A DNA stretch of 64,000 nt from Mesohalobacter halotolerans. GTDB lineage: Bacteria; Bacteroidota; Bacteroidia; Flavobacteriales; Flavobacteriaceae. Below are positions 7,510-16,123 of this stretch, piece after piece; the stretch's first letter is position 1, and every line of letters starts with the position of its first letter. Made by a program: the position numbers and the translations under genes. The stretch spans positions 868,001 through 932,000 of the forward strand of contig NZ_SWMU01000001.1 of assembly GCF_006120725.1 (NCBI RefSeq), given 5' to 3'. A model generated the notes under the pieces. It saw only the letters and a list, made by a program, of their open reading frames with translations, had not been told where the DNA came from and ran no database searches.

Positions 7510-8538
7510 ATGCGAAAGTTAGTATTCTCCCTATTTGTGCTGTCAATAATCCTTTCATCATGTCAGGACCAGAAACACTTTAAAGTAGAATTCAACACAC
7601 CAGCAGACGATTTAAAACTCAATCAAAATTTAGAGGTTAATATTATACCATTAACAGATAAGAGTATTGATTCGGTCACATTTCAACTACAGCATAAAAC
7701 GGGGACAACTACAAAGCGTTTTCAAATGCCGCTCACAGACCTTTTATTAGGTCGCCATAATTTAAAATTCAAAATTTATACTAAAGCTGATGTTTTTGAA
7801 ATAAAAAAGCCACTTAAAATATTAAATCACAAACCTCCAAAAATTTTCAGTTATGAGGTTATTAACGCCTATCCTCATGATATAGATGCCTATACGCAAG
7901 GGCTGGAATTTTACAAGGATACCTTATATGAAAGCACAGGACACTATGGAGAGTCTACTTTACGTAAGGTCAATTATAAAACAGGGGAAATCTATAAATC
8001 ACACCAATTAAAAAATCATTATTTTGGAGAAGGTTTGACTGTTATAGACGATAAAATCTATCAATTGACTTGGCGTGAGGGCGAAGGTTTGGTTTATGAT
8101 ATCAATAGCTTTGAGGTGATAGACAAGTTTAGATATAATAAAAGTGAAGAAGGTTGGGGATTATGTCACGACGAAAATTACGTTTATAAAAGCGACGGTA
8201 CCGATAAAATCTGGCGTTTAGACCCTAAAACCTTACAAGAAATTGATTATATCCAACCTACCACTCATCAATCTATTTCTGAAAAGTTAAACGAATTAGA
8301 ATATGTCGATGGTAAAATCTACGCCAATACCTATCAAAAAGATGGTGTTGCTATTATTAACCCAAAAAATGGCGCAATTGAAGCTGTTGTTGATTTCAGA
8401 ACTTTAAAAAAACAAGTCAAACAACATTCTGATTTGGATGTATTGAACGGCATAGCTTATCATCCAAAAACCAAAAAACTTTACGTTACAGGAAAAAATT
8501 GGAACAAATTGTTTGAAGTGAAAGTCATTTCAAAATAA
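7510..8538 (+). CDS. Glutaminyl-peptide cyclotransferase (papaya type), lipoprotein
   Basis: Enzyme of the glutamine cyclotransferase family, which turns N-terminal glutamine into pyroglutamate. I start it at the ATG at 7510, which gives MRKLVFSLFVLSIILSSC, a clean lipoprotein signal with the lipid cysteine at 18; an upstream TTG would spoil it. The mature part has a short N-terminal Ig-like section (about 25-115), then the five-bladed propeller domain with the family signatures YTQGLEF, YESTGHYG, EGLT and ELEY. The length (342 aa) fits the bacterial envelope form. It should be membrane anchored in the periplasm or at the surface. Its targets are unknown. Confidence 0.88.
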   Translation: MRKLVFSLFVLSIILSSCQDQKHFKVEFNTPADDLKLNQNLEVNIIPLTDKSIDSVTFQLQHKTGTTTKRFQMPLTDLLLGRHNLKFKIYTKADVFEIKKPLKILNHKPPKIFSYEVINAYPHDIDAYTQGLEFYKDTLYESTGHYGESTLRKVNYKTGEIYKSHQLKNHYFGEGLTVIDDKIYQLTWREGEGLVYDINSFEVIDKFRYNKSEEGWGLCHDENYVYKSDGTDKIWRLDPKTLQEIDYIQPTTHQSISEKLNELEYVDGKIYANTYQKDGVAIINPKNGAIEAVVDFRTLKKQVKQHSDLDVLNGIAYHPKTKKLYVTGKNWNKLFEVKVISK

Positions 8539-8564
8539 TATTAAACTGCTGTCGTTTATTAACT

Positions 8565-10127
8565 ATGATAAAACTCTTAAAATCTTATTGTCCGTTTCTT
8601 TTAGTCATTATGGTTTTGGCTATGTCTTCCTGTAGAGAAGATTTTGAGTTTGAACCCAGCTCGGGAAATCTTGAATTTTCTACAGATACTTTATTTTTAG
8701 ATACGGTTTTTACCAACATAGGCTCAAGTACTTTTCAGTTTAAAGTTTATAACCGAAGTGATGACGACATATCTATACCAAGTGTGGGTTTAGCAGAAGG
8801 TGAAAGCTCTAAGTATCGCCTTAATGTTGATGGTGTGCCTGGTAAAACATTACAAAATGTTGAAATTTTGGCCAATGATAGCATTTTTGTTTTTGTTGAA
8901 GTTACCGCTGATATAGAAGAGGTTATAGCTCAGGACACTCAGTTTTTATTGACGGATGAAGTCGAGTTTGATAGTGGTGATCAACTTCAAAAAGTAGATT
9001 TGGTGACTTTAATCCAAGATGCAGTATTTCTCTTTCCAGAACGTTTTGAAGATGGCACAACCGAAACAATTTCACTTGGTATGAATGAAGAAGGTGACGA
9101 AGTACTTATAGATGGTTTTATTTTGGATGATTCTGAGTTGGTTTTTACAAATGAAAAGCCTTATGTAATATATGGTTACGCAGGTGTGCCAAGTGGGCAG
9201 ACTTTGCAAATACAGGCCGGTGCAAGACTCCATTTTCACGACAACAGTGGGATTATTGTAGCACAGGATGCATCACTTCACGTCAATGGTCAACTTAGCT
9301 CGGATCCTGAATCACTTGAAAATGAAGTCATTTTTGAAGGGGATAGATTAGAGCCCGAATTTTCTGAAGTTCCCGGGCAGTGGGGAACGATTTGGTTAAC
9401 AGCAGGCAGCACCGATAATCAATTCAATTATGCGACTATAAAAAATGCAACCGTAGGTATTTTAATGGATTCTAATGATGGGAGTAATACCCCAACTTTA
9501 ACACTTAAAAACACGCAGATTTACAATTCATCTAATGTAGGTTTATTGGCTAGAACTGCCTTTATTGAGGCTGAAAACTTCGTGGTAAATAACTCTGGTC
9601 AAGCTTCTGTAAATCTTTCATTAGGTGGACAGTATAGTTTTAAGCATTCAACGATTGCCAATTATTGGCAAAATTCCTTTAGGCAATTTCCTGCTTTATT
9701 AATAGAAAATCAATTAGAGACTCAGGATAATCTATTTCTAGCCGATTTGGTTGAAGCGACATTTTCAAATTGTATCATTTATGGCAATGAAAGGGTAGAG
9801 GTACTTTTCAATCGCGCAGAAGAGGCTGCATTTAATTTTAAATTTGAAAATAGTCTGTTGCGTATCGATCCTTTTAATACTCAGCTTTTAGATGAACCTG
9901 AATTTGATTTTGACAATACAGATTTATATGAAAATATATTGCTAAATGCTTCTCCGGAATTTTTAGATACCCAGCTTAATCAATTGAATATTAGCGATGA
10001 ATCTGCAGCCAATGGATTAGGTAACACTCAAAGCTCATCTGAGGTGCCTTTTGATATTTTGGGTATAAATCGTACCTCAAATCCTGATGCTGGGGCTTAT
10101 GAGAGTGTCGTTTTTGATGTGGAATAA
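8565..10127 (+). CDS. Lipoprotein with beta-helix-like region, function unknown
   Basis: 520 aa. The signal peptide ends at a lipobox, MSSC (Cys about 23), so it is a lipoprotein. An N-terminal part (about 30-160) looks like an Ig-like fold with LDTVFTNIGS. The rest is rich in short repeated strand patterns (KNTQIYNSSNVGLLAR, FVVNNSGQASVNLS) like a right-handed parallel beta-helix. It ends in ILGINRTSNPDAGAYE, a pattern seen at the end of pectate-lyase-like and choice-of-anchor proteins. No catalytic residues can be named. It follows the cyclotransferase by 26 bp on the same strand and is probably cotranscribed. Confidence 0.8.
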   Translation: MIKLLKSYCPFLLVIMVLAMSSCREDFEFEPSSGNLEFSTDTLFLDTVFTNIGSSTFQFKVYNRSDDDISIPSVGLAEGESSKYRLNVDGVPGKTLQNVEILANDSIFVFVEVTADIEEVIAQDTQFLLTDEVEFDSGDQLQKVDLVTLIQDAVFLFPERFEDGTTETISLGMNEEGDEVLIDGFILDDSELVFTNEKPYVIYGYAGVPSGQTLQIQAGARLHFHDNSGIIVAQDASLHVNGQLSSDPESLENEVIFEGDRLEPEFSEVPGQWGTIWLTAGSTDNQFNYATIKNATVGILMDSNDGSNTPTLTLKNTQIYNSSNVGLLARTAFIEAENFVVNNSGQASVNLSLGGQYSFKHSTIANYWQNSFRQFPALLIENQLETQDNLFLADLVEATFSNCIIYGNERVEVLFNRAEEAAFNFKFENSLLRIDPFNTQLLDEPEFDFDNTDLYENILLNASPEFLDTQLNQLNISDESAANGLGNTQSSSEVPFDILGINRTSNPDAGAYESVVFDVE

Positions 10128-10140
10128 GATATATAGCAAT

Positions 10141-10168
10141 AAAGCCGTTTCGATTTCGAAACGGCTTT
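10141..10168. terminator. Bidirectional terminator
   Basis: A 13-bp perfect stem starting AAAGCCGTTTCGA with a 2-nt loop, placed between convergent genes ending at 10127 (+) and 10192 (-). Rich in A at the left and T at the right, so it can serve both strands. Confidence 0.85.
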
Positions 10169-10191
10169 ATCTAAACTATTCTGAAATCAGT

Positions 10192-10599
10192 CTATTTTGA
10201 GTATTTCTGAATTAATGGCATTAACTTCATATTGAGTTCTTGAGCCATTCCCATTGTTTCTTTGGTCATTTTTTCTTGAACTTCGAGATTTTTTTGGCCT
10301 ATGTCGCTATTGTAAAAATCTAAAAGCTTTTTAATTTCATCATGCGAATAATATTCCATGCTTTTTTCTGCTAATTTCACATAGAAGTCTTCCATAACAG
10401 GTTTTAATTCTTTTTTGAACGCTTCTAAGTTGTCTTCTGGTATCATCGTGTAAACTTGACTCATGTTAGCTTCAACTGCACCAGAGGACATTTTGGTTAG
10501 TTTTAGTGCATCTTCTTTAAAGGCTTCGTCTTGGGCTTGAACAGAAATAAATGTTCCTAGACATAAAGCTACTGTTAGTAAAATCGTTTTTTTCATCAT
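10192..10599 (-). CDS. DUF2059 family secreted protein
   Basis: 135 aa with a signal peptide (MMKKTILLTVALCLGTFISVQAQ, cut near 22), so it is periplasmic or secreted. The remainder is helical and fits DUF2059: pairs of helices with LKPVMEDFYVKLAEKSMEYYSHDEI then LDFYNSDIGQKNLE. The family is common in Gram-negatives and has no established function. It lies 24 bp downstream of glyA on the same strand and may be partly read from it. Confidence 0.8.
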   Translation of the reverse strand: MMKKTILLTVALCLGTFISVQAQDEAFKEDALKLTKMSSGAVEANMSQVYTMIPEDNLEAFKKELKPVMEDFYVKLAEKSMEYYSHDEIKKLLDFYNSDIGQKNLEVQEKMTKETMGMAQELNMKLMPLIQKYSK

Positions 10600-10623
10600 A
10601 AAATATTTAAAGGTTAATAGTTA

Positions 10624-11910
10624 TTATACAATTTGAGTTTCTGCAAATAAAGGTTTTGATGAAATACTTCGCTCAATTTCCTGTTTTATATTTTCCAAAG
10701 CTATATCATCTTTGTGTTGAGTTATTACTTTATCAATAAGGCCAACTACCCAATGCATATCAGATTCGACAAATCCTCTAGTTGTTAACGCAGGTGTACC
10801 TACTCTAATTCCTGAGGTTACAAATGGCGATTGATCGTCGAAGGGCACCATATTTTTATTTACGGTAATGCCTGCCTTTCCAAGCGCCTCTTCAGCTGCT
10901 TTTCCTGTAATGCCTTTGTTTCTTAAGTCTATCAGCATCATATGATTATCAGTCCCACCTGATATAAGGTTGTAGCCTTTTTCAACGAAGATATTAGCCA
11001 TAGCTTCAGCATTGTTTTTGACTTGAATCATGTAATGTAAAAACTCATCAGTCAAAGCTTCGCCAAAGGCAACCGCTTTTGCTGCGATAATATGTTCTAA
11101 TGGGCCACCTTGATTTCCAGGGAAAACACCAGAATTCATTAGAGAAGACATTTTTTTAAGCTTACCGCTTCTAAATGTTTCACCAAATGGATTGTCGATA
11201 TCTTCTCCAACCAATATAATACCTCCGCGAGGCCCTCGAAGAGTCTTGTGTGTAGTCGAAGTTACGACATGACAGTGCGGAATAGGGTCTTTTAATAGTC
11301 CCTTAGCAATTAATCCTGCAGGATGTGCAATATCGGCGTGTAAGACTGCGCCAACTTTGTCGGCAATTACTCTAAAAGCTTTGTAATCTATTTCTCTAGA
11401 GTACGCAGAAGCACCAGCAATGATCATTTTTGGTTTTTCTTTTAGGGCAATACTTTCTATCTTATTATAATCTAATCGTCCAGTTTTTTCATCTACACCA
11501 TAAAAAACAGGTTGATATAGTTTACCAGAAAAATTAACAGGTGATCCATGAGTTAAATGTCCACCATGTGCTAAATCAAATCCTAAGATTTTGTCACCTG
11601 GTTTTAAACACATAGAAAAAACAGCTGTGTTGGCTTGAGAACCGGAGTGCGGTTGAACATTGGCATAACTTGCTCCAAAGAGGCTTTTTGCCCGATCAAT
11701 GGCGATAGTCTCAACCTCATCCACAATCTCACATCCGCCATAATACCGCTTGCCTGGATAGCCTTCAGCATATTTGTTGGTCAAAACTGAACCTGCAGCT
11801 TTGAGTACATTAGGACTTGCAAAATTTTCACTAGCTATAAGCTCTAATCCATTTTTTTGTCGCTCTTCCTCAGCTGAAATTAAACTAAAAATTGCTTTGT
11901 CTTCTGTCAT
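10624..11910 (-). CDS. glyA: Serine hydroxymethyltransferase
   Basis: PLP enzyme that interconverts serine and glycine with tetrahydrofolate, the main source of one-carbon units. At 428 aa it is full length. Visible marks are ELIASEN (23-29), [15 protein letters not shown] (47-61), PHSGSQAN (87-94), and [15 protein letters not shown] with the PLP lysine at 222. The C-terminal part with TPALTTRG is intact. It has its own promoter (11935-11942) diverging from the fumarylacetoacetase gene. Confidence 0.97.
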   Translation of the reverse strand: MTEDKAIFSLISAEEERQKNGLELIASENFASPNVLKAAGSVLTNKYAEGYPGKRYYGGCEIVDEVETIAIDRAKSLFGASYANVQPHSGSQANTAVFSMCLKPGDKILGFDLAHGGHLTHGSPVNFSGKLYQPVFYGVDEKTGRLDYNKIESIALKEKPKMIIAGASAYSREIDYKAFRVIADKVGAVLHADIAHPAGLIAKGLLKDPIPHCHVVTSTTHKTLRGPRGGIILVGEDIDNPFGETFRSGKLKKMSSLMNSGVFPGNQGGPLEHIIAAKAVAFGEALTDEFLHYMIQVKNNAEAMANIFVEKGYNLISGGTDNHMMLIDLRNKGITGKAAEEALGKAGITVNKNMVPFDDQSPFVTSGIRVGTPALTTRGFVESDMHWVVGLIDKVITQHKDDIALENIKQEIERSISSKPLFAETQIV

Positions 11911-11934
11911 GATAATTTATCGTTAAAACTGATT

Positions 11935-11942
11935 CAAAAATA
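11935..11942 (-). promoter_or_regulatory. glyA promoter, -7 box
   Basis: Minus-strand TATTTTTG matches TAnnTTTG, 24 bp upstream of the glyA ATG. Divergent from the box at 11975-11982. Confidence 0.6.
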
Positions 11943-11974
11943 ATAAAAGCATTCGGTTAATTGACATAAAATAA

Positions 11975-11982
11975 TATATTTG
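11975..11982 (+). promoter_or_regulatory. Fumarylacetoacetase operon promoter, -7 box
   Basis: TATATTTG, a perfect -7 match, 39 bp ahead of the ATG at 12022. No convincing -33 match at the right distance. Confidence 0.6.
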
Positions 11983-12021
11983 AATGATGTTTAATTATTG
12001 TTTACATTAAAAAAATCTTAT

Positions 12022-13308
12022 ATGAGCCTATTAGCTAACGATCCAAAACGAAAAACTTGGCTAGATATACCTGACAATTCAGACTTCCCAATTCAAAATA
12101 TTCCATTTGGAGTTTTCTTGACTCGTGATGACATTATTACAATTGGTACTCGAATTGGTGATTATGCCATTGACCTCGGTGCTTTACATCAATTAGGGTA
12201 TTTTGAAGGCATCCCTTTGACAGATGATATATTTCTGCAAGATTCTTTGAATGATTTTATTGCCGATGGTCGAAAAACGTGGCGAAGCGTCAGAAATAGA
12301 ATTGCTGAAATATTTGACAAAAATAATTCCAAACTGAAAGACAACAAAGATCATCGGCAAACTGTGTTGTTTAAACTCGATGAGATAGAAATGCAAATGC
12401 CAGTTCAAGTTGGAGATTATACAGATTTTTACTCTAGCAAAGAACACGCTACTAACGTGGGTAAAATGTTCAGAGATCCAGATAATGCATTATTACCAAA
12501 CTGGCTCCATATTCCCGTTGGGTATCACGGCAGGAGTTCATCGATAATCCCAAGTGGTATTCCGGTGCATCGTCCTCAAGGCCAAAAAATGCCAAAGGGT
12601 GCAGACGCGCCAATTTTTGGTCCATCACGACTGGTTGATTTTGAATTGGAAATGGCTTTTGTAACCACTGCAGCAAATCCCTTAGGTCAGCCAATTCCTA
12701 TAGATGAAGCAGAAAATAATATTTTCGGAATGGTTATTTTTAATGATTGGAGTGCACGTGATATACAAAAATGGGAATACGTACCATTAGGCCCTTTTTT
12801 AGCTAAAAGTTTTGCGTCTTCTATTTCGCCCTGGATAGTTACTTTGGATGCTTTAGAGCCTTTTAGAACAGAAAGTCCTAAACCAATTAAGCCCCTGTTA
12901 CCTTATTTAAATTCTAAAGACCACAAAAAAAGTTTTGATATCAATCTGGAAGTTGGAATTACACCCAAAAATAGTACAGAAACCGTCGTATCTCGCACCA
13001 ATTTTAAATATATGTATTGGAATATGAGTCAACAGTTGGCTCATCACACCGTTAACGGTTGCCCGGTCAATAGTGGAGACATGATGGCCAGCGGTACGAT
13101 TTCAGGTCCAACACCAGACTCTTACGGGTCCATGTTAGAGTTGTCATGGCGTGGCGAAAAACCATTAAAACTTAAAGATGGTGCTGAGCGAAAATTTATA
13201 GAAGATCACGATACAGTCAAGATGAGAGGCTATTGCCAAAATCACGAAGTCCGTATCGGCTTTGGTGAAGTGAGTACAAAACTCTTGCCAGTTTTTAAAG
13301 ACAAGTAA
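12022..13308 (+). CDS. fahA: Fumarylacetoacetase
   Basis: Last enzyme of tyrosine/phenylalanine breakdown: splits fumarylacetoacetate into fumarate and acetoacetate. I start at the ATG at 12022 (MSLLANDPKRKTWLDIP); an in-frame TTG lies upstream. The 428-aa length and the N-terminal SH3-like part followed by the FAH barrel fit the eukaryote-like form. Landmarks are DYTDFYSSKEHATNVG, GYHGRSSSI, GPSRLVDFELEMAF (the metal-binding glutamates) and NDWSARDIQKWEYVPLGPF. The earlier pathway genes (hppD, hmgA) are not in the window. The acyl carrier protein gene starts 3 bp after its stop. Confidence 0.95.
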   Translation: MSLLANDPKRKTWLDIPDNSDFPIQNIPFGVFLTRDDIITIGTRIGDYAIDLGALHQLGYFEGIPLTDDIFLQDSLNDFIADGRKTWRSVRNRIAEIFDKNNSKLKDNKDHRQTVLFKLDEIEMQMPVQVGDYTDFYSSKEHATNVGKMFRDPDNALLPNWLHIPVGYHGRSSSIIPSGIPVHRPQGQKMPKGADAPIFGPSRLVDFELEMAFVTTAANPLGQPIPIDEAENNIFGMVIFNDWSARDIQKWEYVPLGPFLAKSFASSISPWIVTLDALEPFRTESPKPIKPLLPYLNSKDHKKSFDINLEVGITPKNSTETVVSRTNFKYMYWNMSQQLAHHTVNGCPVNSGDMMASGTISGPTPDSYGSMLELSWRGEKPLKLKDGAERKFIEDHDTVKMRGYCQNHEVRIGFGEVSTKLLPVFKDK

Positions 13309-13311
13309 TCT

Positions 13312-13566
13312 ATGAGTTTTACGGATAAAGAAATAATTGATAACTTAAAAACCATTATCAAACCCTACGTTAATGATAAAGAAAGATTAGAGAATATAAA
13401 TCCTGATACTGAATTTATCAAAGACTTAGAAATCAATTCTGCCAATTTAGTTGATGTGATATTGGATGTAGAAGATAAATTTGATATAAGAATTGAAAAT
13501 GATGAAATGGAAAAAATGCTTTCTGTCGGGGCTTCATTAGAAATAATTCAATCCAAAATTACATAA
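13312..13566 (+). CDS. Acyl carrier protein
   Basis: 84-aa carrier protein. The phosphopantetheine attachment serine is S43 in DLEINSANLVDVILDVEDKF; the family motif is normally D-S-L, and here it reads N-S-A-N-L, which is common in Bacteroidota accessory carriers. It is therefore not a typical fatty-acid AcpP. It starts 3 bp after the fumarylacetoacetase stop and is followed without a gap by the reading frame of a phosphopantetheinyl transferase, its likely activating enzyme. No ketosynthase or other assembly-line gene is nearby, so the acyl chain it carries is unknown. Confidence 0.9.
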   Translation: MSFTDKEIIDNLKTIIKPYVNDKERLENINPDTEFIKDLEINSANLVDVILDVEDKFDIRIENDEMEKMLSVGASLEIIQSKIT

Positions 13567-13569
13567 ACT

Positions 13570-14136
13570 ATTCAAGCCTTAGGTAATGATATTATTAATT
13601 GGCAGGTCGCTAGATGTCAAACTCAAAAACTTAGACAACGATGTCTAGTAAAATTATTTAATTCAGCAGAGTTAGATTACATTCATAATCATGACTCTTC
13701 AATTTTAGCCTTTTGGCATATGTGGTCCATCAAGGAAACAGCCTATAAAGCTTGGCAAAGGCTGGTTAAGGCTAGCCCCATTTTTAATCCATTAGCATTT
13801 CATTGTCAAATGATTTCAGATTCCGAATGTGTTGTGAGCATAGAAAATTTAAATTTTAAGGTCAATTCAACACTAAATTCAGAATTTATCTATTCGAGTA
13901 TCATTTCTAAAGAAAACACAATCTCTAAAGTATTTGATTCGAAGGTATTGTTTGAAGATTTTACTAATCAATTAGATTATTATGGCTGGTGTTTTAAAAA
14001 AGATAATAATGGGATTCCTAGCCTGTATTCTGAGCGGAGATCAACAGTCTTACCAATCAGTATATCACATGACCAGAATTGGTTTGCTGTACAGATTACA
14101 AAACAAATCGCTGAGATTATTTTTGAAAAAGCATAA
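13570..14136 (+). CDS. 4'-phosphopantetheinyl transferase superfamily, no normal start codon
   Basis: Transfers phosphopantetheine from CoA to a carrier protein. The open frame starts directly after the stop of the carrier gene and in the same frame. Codons from 13570 read I/M-QALGNDIINW, the usual N-terminal motif of this family (GNDIV), followed by FNSAEL and by WSIKETAYKAW, the acidic magnesium-binding motif. SISHD lies near the C-terminus. No ATG, GTG or TTG is in frame before 13720, and starting at 13720 would remove the GNDI motif. The best candidate start is ATT at 13570 (188 aa); stop-codon read-through or a lost start are alternatives. Confidence 0.72.
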   Translation: MQALGNDIINWQVARCQTQKLRQRCLVKLFNSAELDYIHNHDSSILAFWHMWSIKETAYKAWQRLVKASPIFNPLAFHCQMISDSECVVSIENLNFKVNSTLNSEFIYSSIISKENTISKVFDSKVLFEDFTNQLDYYGWCFKKDNNGIPSLYSERRSTVLPISISHDQNWFAVQITKQIAEIIFEKA

Positions 14137-14264
14137 CGACGTAAAGAAACAAATAAAGCAAACCTCCTGATCTTCCTAATAAGGCAAAAATGACAAATGC
14201 TATACGGATATTCTTTGCTTTAGTTCATTCTTAGACCTAAGCATTCACAAACGCCTAGAACCAT
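14117..14264 (-). pseudogene. PspC-domain remnant with a frameshift
   Basis: The frame from the ATG at 14264 reads MVLGVCECLGLRMN and then stops. The next frame continues with KNIRIAFVIFALLGRSGGLLYLFLYVVMLFQK to the stop at 14117. Joining them by dropping one base near 14224-14230 gives a continuous PspC-like protein of about 48 aa with one membrane helix; the GVCE and LRM-N parts match the family start. PspC proteins sit in the membrane and respond to envelope stress. It overlaps the 3' end of the transferase gene by 20 bp on the opposite strand. A sequencing error is possible. Confidence 0.5.
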
Positions 14265-14304
14265 AATTTAACTTTTAGCGAATTTAAATTCAAAGGTTTT
14301 ACCG

Positions 14305-14580
14305 TCAATTTAAGTATTTTTTCTCTACATAAAATGTTCCGAAGGGAATTACAGAAGCCAGAATAACGAATACTAAACGGCGTAATGTCCAGCTTAATTC
14401 AAAATACACCCAAATGGCCCATGCGACATACGCTACAAACAATATTCCATGTATCATCCCGACGACACGAACCCAAGAAGGGTCTTCCCAGATGTATTTC
14501 AATGGCATGGCGATAAACAACAAAACCAGTAATGAAATCCCTTCTCCGCGTGCAACCCACTTAAAACTTTTTAACATCAT
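14305..14580 (-). CDS. DUF3817 family membrane protein
   Basis: 91 aa, three transmembrane segments (about 13-32, 40-60, 68-85) with the family features [24 protein letters not shown], then [16 protein letters not shown]. The glycine/glutamate and the GxxHG-like motif are typical of DUF3817. It is an inner-membrane protein of unknown role. Its ATG overlaps the stop of the carboxyltransferase gene (ATGA), so it is translationally coupled to the carboxylase operon. Confidence 0.82.
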   Translation of the reverse strand: MMLKSFKWVARGEGISLLVLLFIAMPLKYIWEDPSWVRVVGMIHGILFVAYVAWAIWVYFELSWTLRRLVFVILASVIPFGTFYVEKKYLN

Positions 14581-16118
14581 AAAGGAATATTACCGTGTTT
14601 TCTTTCAGGTGCTTTGACAGACTTGTGTTCAAAGGTTGCAAATGCTTTTATCAACTTTCGGCGGCTATCTTTTGGCATAATCACTTCATCTATAAACCCA
14701 CGTTGTGCTGCTCGCATAGGATTGGCAAACATGTCGGCATATTCTTTTTCTTTTTCAGCCAATTTATCTTCTGGATTCTCAGCAGATTTTATTTCTTTTC
14801 TAAAGATAATTTCACTCGCGCCTTTGGCTCCCATTACAGCAATTTCAGCAGTTGGCCAAGCGTAATTAAAATCTGCTCCAATGTGTTTTGAATTCATAAC
14901 GTCGTAGGCACCACCGTAGGCTTTTCGAGTGATTAAAGTGATTCTAGGCACTGTAGCTTCGCTTAGTGCATACAGCAGCTTAGCACCATGCAAAATGATT
15001 CCATTCCATTCCTGATCTGTACCGGGTAAAAACCCAGGAACATCTACGAGGACAAGCAAAGGAATATTGAAAGCGTCGCAAAATCTCACAAATCGTGCTG
15101 CTTTTTTTGATGCATCAACATCTAATACTCCGGCTAAACTCATGGGTTGGTTAGCAACAATACCAACACTTCTTCCACCTATTCTTGAAAATCCAACCAA
15201 AATATTATCTGCATAATCTTTGTGAATTTCAAAAAAGCTGTCTCTATCGATAATACCATCGATGACATCGTGCATATCGTAGGGTTTGTTGGCATTATCG
15301 GGAATAATGTCCTCAAGCTCAGGTCTTAGTTCATCGCCAAATTCCACCTCAAGTTTCTTTGGCTTGCTCTTAAAACTTTGGGGTAAATAGCTCAAGAGAG
15401 TTTTAATGTTTTCCAAACATTCTATATCATTAAAAGCAGTTAAATGCGTCACACCAGATTTTGATGAATGCGCTGAGGCTCCACCGAGTTCTTCTGCTGT
15501 GATATCTTCATTGGTAACGGTTTTGACCACGTGTGGACCGGTGACAAACATATAACTGGTGTCTTGGACCATAATCGTAAAATCAGTCATAGCCGGCGAA
15601 TAAACTGCACCACCAGCACAAGGTCCCATAATGGCAGAAATTTGTGGTACAACGCCGGAGGCTTGAACATTTCTGTAAAATATATCAGCGTAACCCCCAA
15701 GAGAGCGAACACCCTCTTGAATTCTGGCGCCACCAGAATCGTTTAAACCAATAATTGGCACGCCAATTTTTACAGCATGATCCATGATTTTGCATATTTT
15801 TTCGGCATGTGTTTCAGATAATGCGCCACCAAAAACAGTAAAATCTTGAGCATAAATACAAACTAATCTGCCATTTATTTGACCAAAACCTGTAACGACA
15901 CCATCGCCATAATAGATCTGTTTATCCATGCCAAAATCTGTGGTCCGATGTGTGACTAGCATACCAGACTCTTCGAAGCTGCCTTCATCAAGCAGGTATT
16001 CTACGCGCTCTCTAGCCGTTAGTTTTTTCTTGGCGTGCTGTTTTTTTATACGCTCTTCACCACCGCCAAGTTTAGCTTGTTTAATTTTTTCGTTTATATC
16101 ATATTTGTTTGTTGACAT
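14577..16118 (-). CDS. Acyl-CoA carboxylase, carboxyltransferase (beta) subunit
   Basis: 513 aa, propionyl/methylcrotonyl-type carboxyltransferase. It moves the carboxyl group from biotin to an acyl-CoA. Both crotonase-like halves are present. The N-half has the glycine-rich [14 protein letters not shown] and the C-half has [14 protein letters not shown] and [18 protein letters not shown], all usual in propionyl-CoA carboxylase beta. Propionyl-CoA is the likeliest substrate, but residues that would decide it cannot be judged here. Third gene in the operon with the biotin carrier and biotin carboxylase; the gap to the latter is 5 bp. Confidence 0.92.
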   Translation of the reverse strand: MSTNKYDINEKIKQAKLGGGEERIKKQHAKKKLTARERVEYLLDEGSFEESGMLVTHRTTDFGMDKQIYYGDGVVTGFGQINGRLVCIYAQDFTVFGGALSETHAEKICKIMDHAVKIGVPIIGLNDSGGARIQEGVRSLGGYADIFYRNVQASGVVPQISAIMGPCAGGAVYSPAMTDFTIMVQDTSYMFVTGPHVVKTVTNEDITAEELGGASAHSSKSGVTHLTAFNDIECLENIKTLLSYLPQSFKSKPKKLEVEFGDELRPELEDIIPDNANKPYDMHDVIDGIIDRDSFFEIHKDYADNILVGFSRIGGRSVGIVANQPMSLAGVLDVDASKKAARFVRFCDAFNIPLLVLVDVPGFLPGTDQEWNGIILHGAKLLYALSEATVPRITLITRKAYGGAYDVMNSKHIGADFNYAWPTAEIAVMGAKGASEIIFRKEIKSAENPEDKLAEKEKEYADMFANPMRAAQRGFIDEVIMPKDSRRKLIKAFATFEHKSVKAPERKHGNIPL

Positions 16119-16123
16119 GGCAA

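Noticed and set aside
9371-9400. A CCCGGG-type palindrome within the beta-helix lipoprotein gene.
   Set aside because: The encoded residues fit the surrounding protein, and there is no sign of an inserted block.
10870-10900. CCTGCC within glyA, as a possible further copy of the alaS element.
   Set aside because: The second arm is missing and the encoded LGKAGIT is the normal SHMT sequence.
13982-14170. A 62-residue frame on the plus strand past the transferase end.
   Set aside because: It overlaps the transferase and PspC remnant in a different frame and has no recognisable features.
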